Positions 34,365 to 44,020 of a stretch of 64,000 nucleotides of DNA are shown here, one piece after another (positions within the stretch are counted from its first letter, which is position 1; each line of letters begins with the position of its first letter). The translations under genes were made by a program, and so were the position numbers. Origin of the DNA: Pseudoroseicyclus tamaricis. GTDB lineage: Bacteria > Pseudomonadota > Alphaproteobacteria > Rhodobacterales > Rhodobacteraceae. Under the pieces are notes generated by a model, which saw nothing but the letters and a program-made list of their open reading frames with translations, was not told where the DNA came from and ran no database searches. The stretch lies in contig NZ_JAAFYS010000002.1 in assembly GCF_012070395.1 (NCBI RefSeq), positions 434,001-498,000 of the forward strand, written 5' to 3'.

Positions 34365-34395
34365 CTCCGATAGTCGAGACGTAGGAATATCGGAG
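34365..34395. promoter_or_regulatory. Inverted repeat in the glxB leader, possible operator
   Basis: CTCCGATA, 15-base spacer, TATCGGAG: a perfect 8-bp inverted repeat starting 8 bp upstream of the glxB ATG (minus strand). The preceding 80 bp also hold GAAACTTTTTTCC and an AT-rich stretch. It could be an operator for the adjacent XRE-cupin regulator or an RNA hairpin affecting glxB translation. Confidence 0.4.
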
Positions 34396-34489
34396 CAGCG
34401 AGCCAGCAGGTTCTCAAGGTGAAACTTTTTTCCTGAGGGGAAATATCTGGGTACCTGTCTGCCTGCGCCCGATCATCGGGCAGCGGCGC

Positions 34490-35134
34490 CTAAAGCTGCG
34501 GATAGCAGATGATCGAGAGATATCGGATCGGGAAGCCCGGCATCTCCTCCGGCCCGTGCGGCGCGTCCGCGTCGAAGACCAGCGTGTCGCCGGGCTCCAG
34601 CCGGTAGGTGGCCTCGCCGTGTCGATAGCCGAGCGTGCCTTCGAGCATGTAGAGCATCTCGATCCCCTCGTGCTGGAAGACGGGGAAGCGGTCGCCCCGG
34701 TCGGTCAGGGTGATGAGATAGGGCTCCACCACCACGCCGGACTGGTTGGCGCCGATATGGCCCAGAAGCTGGTACTGGTGGCCCGAGCGGGTGCCCGCCC
34801 GCTCCACCTCCACCCCCTCGCCGGCCTTCACGTGCATCGCGCCCCGCGCCTCGGCATAGCCCTCGAAGAGCTGCGTCAGCGGCACCGAGAGGGCGCCGGC
34901 CAGCACCTGCAGGGTGGAGAGGGAGGGCGAGGTGACGCCGTTCTCGATCTTGGAGAGCATGCCCACCGAGAGCCCGGCGGCCACCGCCAGCTCCGCCCCG
35001 GTGATGCGGCGCCGCTTGCGCAGGGCGCGCACCTGCCGGCCGATGGCGACCTCGAGCGTCTTCTCGCGCTCACCCCTCAGGCGGTGCGGGTCCTGCGTCA
35101 GCCGCGGACGGGGCGGCGGGCTTTGCGTCGTCAT
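34490..35134 (-). CDS. XRE-cupin transcriptional regulator of the glx cluster
   Basis: 214 aa from MTTQSPPPRPRL (an ATG 11 codons upstream is also open). HTH about 45-95: IGRQVRALRKRRRITGAELAVAAGLSVGMLSKIENGVTSPSLSTLQVLAGAL; cupin_2 about 145-210: GDRFPVFQHEGIEMLYMLEGTLGYRHGEATYRLEPGDTLVFDADAPHGP, with His/Glu metal ligands. This architecture regulates amino-acid, polyamine and amide catabolism in many proteobacteria. It is transcribed in the same direction as glxBCD, 134 bp upstream of glxB, and is the likely regulator of that operon. Confidence 0.9.
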   Translation of the reverse strand: MTTQSPPPRPRLTQDPHRLRGEREKTLEVAIGRQVRALRKRRRITGAELAVAAGLSVGMLSKIENGVTSPSLSTLQVLAGALSVPLTQLFEGYAEARGAMHVKAGEGVEVERAGTRSGHQYQLLGHIGANQSGVVVEPYLITLTDRGDRFPVFQHEGIEMLYMLEGTLGYRHGEATYRLEPGDTLVFDADAPHGPEEMPGFPIRYLSIICYPQL

Positions 35135-35237
35135 CGGCACCTCCGCCAGAAAGGGGGCCCCAGCCACTCCCCGAGGTCAAGCCCGCTCGCGACCGGCCGG
35201 GCCCTCAGCCGCCCTCCCTCTCCTCCCCGGGGTCTCC

Positions 35238-35291
35238 TTTTCATCTGGCCAGAAATACCCTCGGGGGGTCCGGGGGGCAGCGCCCCCCGGC
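35238..35291 (-). repeat. GC-hairpin intergenic repeat, copy R2
   Basis: Minus strand: CCGGGGGGC-GCT-GCCCCCCGG (35270-35290), then ACCCCCCGAGGGTATTTCTGGCCAGATGAAA. It is downstream of bioY in bioY's direction, behind the real terminator at 35313-35346. Shares the hairpin plus GGTATTTYTGGCCAGATGAA box with R1. Confidence 0.75.
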
Positions 35292-35312
35292 CTCGCCACC
35301 CATCGCCCGCCC

Positions 35313-35346
35313 AAAGAAAAAGGGCCGGCGCAACGGCCGGCCCTTT
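35313..35346 (-). terminator. Rho-independent terminator of bioY
   Basis: 11-bp stem AAAGGGCCGGC / GCCGGCCCTTT (35319-35329 with 35336-35346), loop of 6, followed on the minus strand by TTTTTCTTT. It lies 24 bp after the bioY stop at 35371. Confidence 0.88.
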
Positions 35347-35370
35347 CAAACACGCTCCCGTCCCGGGCGA

Positions 35371-35964
35371 CTACTTGCCGGAGACCTTCCAGATCGTCGG
35401 CAGCAGCACGGCGGCGAGGGCCAGCTTGGCGGCGTCGCCGAGGAGGAAGTTGGTCACCCCGTACTGGAGCACCCAGTCCATCCCCTGCTCGGCGGCGAAG
35501 AGGTAGGCCATCCACGGCAGGCCGAAGGCGTAGATGATGACATTGCCGAGGAGCAGCGCGCCGACCATGCCGGCGACGCTGCGGCTCCAGCCGCGCTCCG
35601 CCAGCCAGCCGACGAGGGCGCCGGCAAAGGCGAAGCCGACAAGGTAGCCGCCCGTCGGGCCGGCGAAGTAGGTGAGCCCCGCCGCATCGCCGGTGAACAC
35701 CGCCGCGCCGGAGGCGCCTAGAGCCAGCCAGGCGAGCAGCGTCGCGGCGCCGAGCCGGGCACCGAAAGCGGCGGCGACGACGAGGGTCGCGAAGGTCTGC
35801 ATCGTCAGCGGCACGGGCCAGAAGGGCACGCGGATCTTCGACATCAGCGCCAGGAAGACGACGCCGAGCGCCACCAGCGCCACCTGCTTGGCCAGCCGGC
35901 CCGTTCCCTCGCTGGGCCCGAAGGCCTCTGCCAGCACCTTGTTGCCCGAAATCGCAAGCGCCAT
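35371..35964 (-). CDS. bioY: Biotin transporter BioY
   Basis: 197 aa from MALAISGNKVLAEAFGPSEG. BioY is the S-component or stand-alone biotin uptake protein of the inner membrane. Family motifs: KIRVPFWPVPLTMQTFATLVVAAAFGARLGAATLLAWLALGASGAAVF, TYFAGPTGGYLVGFAFAGALVGWLAERGW and YGVTNFLLGDAAKLALAAVLLP. About six helices. Longer readings run upstream in a GC-rich frame without family similarity. No bioMN seen, so it may work alone or with a remote energising module. It suits the biotin need of the PccA carboxylase encoded in this window. A strong terminator follows. Confidence 0.95.
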   Translation of the reverse strand: MALAISGNKVLAEAFGPSEGTGRLAKQVALVALGVVFLALMSKIRVPFWPVPLTMQTFATLVVAAAFGARLGAATLLAWLALGASGAAVFTGDAAGLTYFAGPTGGYLVGFAFAGALVGWLAERGWSRSVAGMVGALLLGNVIIYAFGLPWMAYLFAAEQGMDWVLQYGVTNFLLGDAAKLALAAVLLPTIWKVSGK

Positions 35965-36028
35965 GCCCGCCTCCCTGTCAAAGCCTTTGCCAAGGTTCTG
36001 CCACGCCCCCCGGCCCATCACAAGCGCC

Positions 36029-36436
36029 TCAGGGCCGGGTATACCGCGAGCGCAGCACATAATCCTTCCGGGGCCCGACCACACGCCATTCCGCCTGCCA
36101 TGCGGGCCAGCCGGAGAAATCGTAGCGCACCCGGTAGAGATCCTCGCCGCAGGGATGCTCCCCTCGCCCGTCCGCGCCGATGGCGTGAAAGAAGCGCCCG
36201 TCGTCGAAGTAGAGCTCCACCCCCGCCGGGGTGAAGCGCCAGACGTAGCTGCGCGCTGCCCGCAGCGGCGCCCGCCCTCCCATGGTCAGCTCGCCCTCCT
36301 CGAGGTAGCGCAGCTCCACCGGGCCGCCGGTGAACTCCGCCGTGCCCGCGAAGGTCCCCGCCTCGCCGGCCCGCCGGTCGTCGATCTGCCGCGCGATCTG
36401 CCAGCGCCCCGCGACATCTTCTGCCGTCAGCTCCAT
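36029..36436 (-). CDS. DUF6314-like protein
   Basis: 135 aa from MELTAEDVAGRWQIARQIDDRRAG. The sequence GRWQIARQIDDRRAGEAGTFAGTAEF, YLEEGELTMGGRAPLRAARSYVWRF, VELYFDDGRFFHAIG and CGEDLYRVRYDFSGWPAWQAEWRVVGPRKDYVLRSRYTR matches the DUF6314 pattern as I remember it: a small beta-barrel (lipocalin-like) fold. Function unknown. It is divergent from purB (76-bp gap), and bioY lies downstream. Confidence 0.8.
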   Translation of the reverse strand: MELTAEDVAGRWQIARQIDDRRAGEAGTFAGTAEFTGGPVELRYLEEGELTMGGRAPLRAARSYVWRFTPAGVELYFDDGRFFHAIGADGRGEHPCGEDLYRVRYDFSGWPAWQAEWRVVGPRKDYVLRSRYTRP

Positions 36437-36512
36437 GCGCCCCCTCACCTTGCCGCCTGCCTGCCCCTCTCCTATAGGGGCGCCATCCCCAGGATCCAAC
36501 GTGAGGCGACCC

Positions 36513-37814
36513 ATGATCCCGCGCTATGCCCGCCCCGAGATGACAACCATCTGGGAGCCGGCGACGCGCTTCCGGATCTGGTACGAGATCGAGGCCCATG
36601 CCTGCCAGGCCATGGCCGACCTCGGCACCATCCCGCAGGAGAATGCGGCGGCGGTCTGGAAGGCGGATGGCGTCGAGTTCGACGTCGCCCGCATCGACGA
36701 GATCGAGGCGGTCACCAAGCATGACGTCATCGCCTTCCTCACCCACCTCGCCGAGCATATCGGCAGCGAGGAGGCGCGCTTCGTCCATCAGGGAATGACC
36801 TCGTCGGACGTGCTGGATACCGCCTTCAACGTGCAGCTCACCCGCGCCGCCGACATCCTGCTGGCCGATATGGACCGCCTGCTCGCCGCGCTGAAGACCC
36901 GCGCGATGGAGCACAAGGATACGGTGCGGATCGGCCGCTCTCATGGCATTCACGCCGAGCCGACGACGATGGGCCTCACCTTCGCGCGCTTCTATGCCGA
37001 GATGAGCCGCAACCGCGCCCGGCTGGTCAATGCCCGCGAAGAGATTGCCACGGGCGCGCTCTCCGGCGCGGTCGGCACCTTCGCCAATATCGACCCGCGG
37101 GTTGAGGAATATGTCTGCGAGAAGCTGGGCCTCGCGCCCGAGCCGATCTCCACTCAGGTGATCCCGCGCGACCGCCACGCGATGTTCTTCGCCACGCTCG
37201 GCGTCATCGCCAGCTCCATCGAGAATGTCTCCACCGAGATCCGCCACATGCAGCGCACCGAGGTGCTGGAGGCCGAGGAGTTCTTCTCCGCCGGCCAGAA
37301 GGGCTCCTCCGCCATGCCGCACAAGCGCAACCCGGTGCTGACGGAGAACCTGACGGGCCTCGCGAGGCTGGTGCGAAGCGCCGTGACCCCGGCGTTGGAG
37401 AACGTAACGCTCTGGCACGAGCGCGACATCTCGCACAGCTCGGTCGAGCGGGGCATCGCGCCGGATGCGACGGTGCATCTCGATTTCGCGCTGAACCGGC
37501 TCGCCGGGGTGGTCGAGAAGCTGGTCATCTATCCTGAGACGATGCTGGCCAACCTGCACAAGTTTAAAGGGCTGGTCATGTCCCAGCGCGTGCTGCTGGC
37601 TCTGACACAGGCCGGTGTCAGCCGCGAGGATGCCTACCGGCTGGTGCAGCGCAACGCCATGAAGGTCTGGGAAGAAGGCCGCGACTTCAAGGAAGAGCTG
37701 CTGGCCGACGAGGAGGTGACGGCAGCGCTGAGCCCGGCCGAGATCGAGGAGAAGTTCGATCTGGGCTACCACACGAAGAACGTCGATACGATCTTCAAGC
37801 GGGTCTTCGGCTGA
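36513..37814 (+). CDS. purB: Adenylosuccinate lyase
   Basis: 433 aa from MIPRYARPEMTTIWEPATRFRIWYEIE. It cleaves SAICAR to AICAR and adenylosuccinate to AMP. Motifs: HQGMTSSDVLDTAFNVQL, GRSHGIHAEPTTMGLTFARFYAEMSR (catalytic His), and the signature GSSAMPHKRNPVLTENLTGLARL with the Ser-loop. DISHSSVERGIAPDATVHLDF is also typical. Full length. An upstream reading frame is open to 36330 but antisense to the DUF6314 gene. A GC-hairpin repeat (R3) follows 32 bp after the stop and may serve as terminator. Confidence 0.97.
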   Translation: MIPRYARPEMTTIWEPATRFRIWYEIEAHACQAMADLGTIPQENAAAVWKADGVEFDVARIDEIEAVTKHDVIAFLTHLAEHIGSEEARFVHQGMTSSDVLDTAFNVQLTRAADILLADMDRLLAALKTRAMEHKDTVRIGRSHGIHAEPTTMGLTFARFYAEMSRNRARLVNAREEIATGALSGAVGTFANIDPRVEEYVCEKLGLAPEPISTQVIPRDRHAMFFATLGVIASSIENVSTEIRHMQRTEVLEAEEFFSAGQKGSSAMPHKRNPVLTENLTGLARLVRSAVTPALENVTLWHERDISHSSVERGIAPDATVHLDFALNRLAGVVEKLVIYPETMLANLHKFKGLVMSQRVLLALTQAGVSREDAYRLVQRNAMKVWEEGRDFKEELLADEEVTAALSPAEIEEKFDLGYHTKNVDTIFKRVFG

Positions 37815-37845
37815 CACCAGCGGCGCGCTGGTCGAGAGGACGGGA

Positions 37846-37903
37846 CCGGGGGGCTGTCTGCCCCCCGGAGCCCCCCGAGGATTTTTGGGACCAAAGACAG
37901 GGG
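37846..37903 (+). repeat. GC-hairpin intergenic repeat, copy R3
   Basis: CCGGGGGGC-TGTCT-GCCCCCCGG (9-bp stem), then AGCCCCCCGAGGATTTTTGGGACCAAAGACAGGGGG. It sits behind purB. This copy is the closest match to R5 inside the kinase gene: both read GGGGGGCTGTCTGCCCCCC and later CCCGAGGATTTT-YGGG-ACCAAAGAC-AGGGGG. Confidence 0.8.
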
Positions 37904-38028
37904 GAGCCCGGCGGGCGGTGCGAAAAAGGCCGGCTGGCGAGGCGCGGAGCCGGCGGGTCAACGGGGCGTTCACCAGTTTCGGATAGCAAGCTGGGGACGA
38001 GACCGAACAGCGACGAGACGCGCCCCCG

Positions 38029-39144
38029 ATGAGCAATGCTGCCTTCAATCCCCTTCCCAACCCCATGGGCCTGCCCAATGCCGGCGCCGGCGCGCCGGCC
38101 CTCTCGGCAGCGCCCCGGGCCCCCAGGCCCGAGGGGCTGTCGCGGCGGCGCAAGGCAGCCATGGTGGTGCAGATGCTGCTGCGCGACGGCACCGACATCT
38201 CCCTTTCCAAGCTGCCCGAAGAGGTGCAGCTCGACCTGACGCGCGAGCTCGGCCAGCTGAAGGTGATCGACCGGGCGACGGTCGAGGCGGTGGCCAACGA
38301 ATTTCTCAACGACCTGGAATCGGTCGGCCTCACCGCTCCCGGCGGGCTGGAAGGGGCGCTGGCGACGCTGCGCGACCGGCTCAGCCCCGCCGCCGCCGCC
38401 CGCCTGCACCGGGAGACGCCGTCCGGCGCGACCGACCCATGGTCCCTCGTCGCGGCGCTGAAGGTCGAGCACCTCGTGCCGATCATGGAGAACGAATGCA
38501 CCGAGGTGGCGGCCGTCACCCTTTCCAAGCTGCCCGCCGGCAAGGCGGCGGAGCTGCTGGGCAAGCTGCCGGGGGAGCGGGCGCGCCGCGTCGCCTTCGC
38601 CGTCAACCAGACCTCGGGCATCTCGCCTGCCGCCGTGGCCCGCATCGGCCGGGCGCTGGCGGCGGAATACGGCGAACGCCCGCCCACGGCCTTCGCCGAC
38701 ATGCCGGAGGCGCGGCTGGGGACGATCCTCAATTCCTCGCAGCCCAAGACCCGCGACGAGGTGCTCGAGGCGCTGGACGCCGAGGCGCCGGATTTCGCCA
38801 AGGGCGTGCGCAAGGCGATCTTCACCTTCGCCAACATCTCCGACCGGGTGCAGCCGCTCGATCTGCCGAAGGTGACCCGCAATGTCGAGAACGACACCCT
38901 CGTCACCGCCCTCGCCGGCGCCGCCCAGACGGGCGGCGATGAGGGCGCGGCGGCCGAGTTCATCCTCTCCTCCCTGCCCGGCCGCATGGCCGAGGCGCTG
39001 CGCGAGGGGGTGGCCGAGCGCGGCCGGGTGAAGAAGGCCGAAGGCGAGGCCGCCATGGCCGATGTCGTCACCGCGATCCGCGCCGCCGTCGAGGCGGGCG
39101 AGATATCGCTGATCGATGTCGGAGACGACGAAGAGGACGAATAA
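38029..39144 (+). CDS. fliG: Flagellar motor switch protein FliG
   Basis: 371 aa. A Pro/Ala-rich N-terminus (1-35) precedes the FliG body: SRRRKAAMVVQMLLRDGTDISLSKLPEEVQLDLTRELGQL, a middle segment HLVPIMENECTEVAAVTLSKLPAGKAAELLGKLP and a C-terminal FliG domain (RLGTILNSSQPKTRDEVLEALDAEAPDFAKGVRKAIFTFANI, then VTRNVENDTLVTALAGA and LSSLPGRMAEALREGV). The EHPQ motif of the middle domain is degenerate (ENECTEV). It ends in a Glu/Asp-rich tail. FliG couples the MotA stator to the rotor. No other flagellar gene is present; flanked by purB and a DUF1223 gene. Confidence 0.85.
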   Translation: MSNAAFNPLPNPMGLPNAGAGAPALSAAPRAPRPEGLSRRRKAAMVVQMLLRDGTDISLSKLPEEVQLDLTRELGQLKVIDRATVEAVANEFLNDLESVGLTAPGGLEGALATLRDRLSPAAAARLHRETPSGATDPWSLVAALKVEHLVPIMENECTEVAAVTLSKLPAGKAAELLGKLPGERARRVAFAVNQTSGISPAAVARIGRALAAEYGERPPTAFADMPEARLGTILNSSQPKTRDEVLEALDAEAPDFAKGVRKAIFTFANISDRVQPLDLPKVTRNVENDTLVTALAGAAQTGGDEGAAAEFILSSLPGRMAEALREGVAERGRVKKAEGEAAMADVVTAIRAAVEAGEISLIDVGDDEEDE

Positions 39145-39311
39145 CCTCTTCGGGAGAGTGCGGTGCCGGCCGAAGGGGGCGGGCTGCCGACCAGACCGAA
39201 AGACATGCGGCAGCGGCGCGTCACTCGCGCCCCGCGCCAGCCTCTTCACCCTCCAGAACGGGCGGGAGTCAAATGATCAACCGCCCGGAGGGGCTGCGCA
39301 GGCGCGCGCCG

Positions 39312-40007
39312 TCAGCCGGCCAGCCGCACCGCGGCACAGATGCGCCCCGGCCCCGGCTCCTGCAGGATGGCGACGAGGGGCTCGTCGCCCGTCACCTGCG
39401 CTTCGAGGTGCAGGGGGCCCGCGCCGTCCCACTCGCCCAGGATGGCCCAGTCGGTGACGATGTTGGCATAAGTCAGGCTGCGCCCGGCATTCTCTCCATG
39501 GAGGATGTCGACGCTCTCCTGCGGCGTGTAGCGCACCAGCTGGACGATCAGCGGATGCGGGCTCTCCAGCGCCTCGGCGGTGATGGTGACCACATCGCCC
39601 TCGCGGCTGACCTGCAGGCCCATGTCCTCTGTCTGGGCCGCGGCGGCGCGCATGTTGTCCATCAGCTCCATCGTCCGCGCGCCGATGACATGGTGCTGGC
39701 CGCCGATGACGAATTGCGGGGTGTAGATCGCGTTGGCCCCCGCCGCATGGGCATAGCGGCGCTGGCGCTCGGTGAAGCCGGGCTGGGCGAAGCTGTCCTC
39801 CCAGCCGATGTAATCCCAGTAGTCGACGTGCAGGGCGAGCGCGATCACGTCGTCCCGCCCCGCCAACTGCTGCAGCAGCGCGTCGGCCGGCGGGCAGGAC
39901 GAGCAGCCCTGCGAGGTGTAGAGCTCCACCACCACGGGCGCGTCCTGCGCCTCTGCGGCCGAGGCGGCCAGAAGCAGCGCGGCGATACCGGCCCGGATGA
40001 CTTGCAT
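39312..40007 (-). CDS. DUF1223 exported thioredoxin-like protein
   Basis: 231 aa from the second ATG (MQVIRAGIAALLLAASAAEAQ signal peptide); GGGGAGA before this ATG is the ribosome site. VVELYTSQGCSSCPPADALLQQLAGRDDVIALALHVDYWDYIGWED is the DUF1223 core, with a CSSC redox-type motif, followed by RQRRYAHAAGANAIYTPQFVIGGQ. Periplasmic thiol-disulfide-like protein of unknown function. It is divergent from acnA, sharing a 225-bp promoter region. Confidence 0.9.
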   Translation of the reverse strand: MQVIRAGIAALLLAASAAEAQDAPVVVELYTSQGCSSCPPADALLQQLAGRDDVIALALHVDYWDYIGWEDSFAQPGFTERQRRYAHAAGANAIYTPQFVIGGQHHVIGARTMELMDNMRAAAAQTEDMGLQVSREGDVVTITAEALESPHPLIVQLVRYTPQESVDILHGENAGRSLTYANIVTDWAILGEWDGAGPLHLEAQVTGDEPLVAILQEPGPGRICAAVRLAG

Positions 40008-40112
40008 AGATCTCCCCATCGATCGTCCCCGGCTCTTACCTCAGGGCCATCGTCATGACCAATCAAGGCTTCTTGACGGCTATGCGAGGCGGCAGCGGCC
40101 ATTTACGGCCTC

Positions 40113-40141
40113 TTGCGATCATCGGTGCACAATTGTATACC
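40113..40141 (+). promoter_or_regulatory. Candidate sigma-70 promoter of acnA
   Basis: TTGCGA (40113-40118), 17-bp spacer, TATACC (40136-40141), about 92 bp upstream of the acnA ATG. The hexamers fit the alphaproteobacterial housekeeping consensus reasonably well. Prediction by eye only. Confidence 0.4.
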
Positions 40142-40232
40142 GCTCGCCAGCGGCCTCTTGATCGCACGTCACCGTTGCGTCAGAAGCAGGCCAAGTCCGT
40201 CACCCGTGATCCACATCCGAGGAGGCCACCCC

Positions 40233-43010
<2,778 letters not shown>

Positions 43011-43037
43011 CCTCCAGCGGTCTTCAGAGACCACCAG

Positions 43038-43073
43038 ACGGCGGGGCCCCCGGGCTCCGCCGTTTTTCTTTTG
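43038..43073 (+). terminator. Rho-independent terminator of acnA
   Basis: 12-bp stem ACGGCGGGGCCC / GGGCTCCGCCGT (one G-T pair), loop CC, then TTTTCTTTT. 28 bp after the acnA stop. Confidence 0.88.
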
Positions 43074-43267
43074 CGGCGGGCCGCGTTGCCGCTTTTGGCG
43101 GCACCCTGCCCCGCCGCGATCCCCGACATCGGCGGTGGGCGCAGGCACAACTGCGGTGTCCCGTGCAGGGGCAGCAACGTCGCGAGGCGGGAAAGCCTTA
43201 CCCGGGCGCCCGAGCGGGTTGCCGTCTGCCGCGGTTTGGGGGCATTTTGCCGGGGACGGAGTGGGTT

Positions 43268-43693
43268 ATGGACGCGGACGAGATCATCGAGAGACTGGGG
43301 CTCCAACCCCACCCCGAAGGCGGCTGGTACCGGCAGACCTGGCAAGGGAGCGAGACGCCCCGCCCGGCGGGGACCTGCATCTACTTCCTGCTCCGGCCCG
43401 GCGAGCGCAGCCACTGGCACCGCGTCGATGCCACGGAGATCTGGCATTTCTACACGGGCAGCCCGCTCATCTTGCGCATGGCGACTGACGAGGCCGGCCC
43501 GGCCACGTCCCACATCCTCGGCCCCGATCTCGTGGGCGGTCAGCACCCGCAGCTGATCGTGCCCGCCGGCCATTGGCAGGCGGCGGAGGCCGGCGAGGGC
43601 TGGGCGCTTGTGGGCTGCACCGTCTCCCCCGGCTTCCGCTTCGAGGGGTTCGAGCTGGCGGGCCCGGACTTCGACATCCCGGAGGCGACATGA
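43268..43693 (+). CDS. Cupin-5 (DUF985) family protein
   Basis: 141 aa from MDADEIIERLGLQPHPEGGWYRQTWQ; longer starts exist but add unrelated residues. LGLQPHPEGGWYRQTW and TCIYFLLRPGERSHWHRVDATEIWHFYTGSPL are the DUF985 signature, with cupin-type His residues, and GGQHPQLIVPAGHWQAAEAGEGWALVGCTVSPGFRFEGFELA closes the fold. Small sugar-binding or isomerase-like cupin; function not known. It overlaps the TusA-like gene by 4 nt. Confidence 0.92.
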   Translation: MDADEIIERLGLQPHPEGGWYRQTWQGSETPRPAGTCIYFLLRPGERSHWHRVDATEIWHFYTGSPLILRMATDEAGPATSHILGPDLVGGQHPQLIVPAGHWQAAEAGEGWALVGCTVSPGFRFEGFELAGPDFDIPEAT

Positions 43694-43947
43694 GCGAGGC
43701 GACGCCGGAGCCGGTGGAGATCGACGCGCGCGGCCTGCGCTGCCCCCTGCCCGTCCTGCGACTACGCAAGGTGCTGCAGACCCTGCCGGAGGGCGGCACG
43801 GCGCGGCTGATCGCCGATGACCCGATGGCGGTGCTCGACGTGCCGCACTTCGCGCAGGAGGCGGGGCACGAGATCATCGAGATGACGCGGCAGCCGAACA
43901 GCTGGCTGGTGCGCAGGGGCTGCCCCGCTGGAAGCCGGGGCTCCTGA
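43690..43947 (+). CDS. TusA-family sulfur carrier-like protein
   Basis: 85 aa. EIDARGLRCPLPVLRLRKVLQTLPEGGTARLIADDPMAVLDVPHFAQEAGHEIIEM is the TusA fold with the CPxP motif (Cys17), the persulfide-carrying cysteine. TusA passes sulfur for tRNA 2-thiouridine or molybdopterin sulfuration, although many homologues have unassigned roles. Coupled by ATGA to the DUF985 gene. A bidirectional terminator shared with rne follows at 43969. Confidence 0.9.
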   Translation: MSEATPEPVEIDARGLRCPLPVLRLRKVLQTLPEGGTARLIADDPMAVLDVPHFAQEAGHEIIEMTRQPNSWLVRRGCPAGSRGS

Positions 43948-43968
43948 CCCCGGCCCCCTGAACGTGAA

Positions 43969-43996
43969 AACGCCCGCCTCCGAGGAGGCGGGCGTT
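43969..43996. terminator. Bidirectional terminator between the TusA-like gene and rne
   Basis: 13-bp perfect stem AACGCCCGCCTCC-GA-GGAGGCGGGCGTT, followed by CTTGTTTTC on the plus strand and TTTTCACG on the minus strand. It ends both convergent transcripts (stops at 43947 and 44021). Confidence 0.88.
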
Positions 43997-44020
43997 CTTG
44001 TTTTCAGCCTGTGGCCCGGC

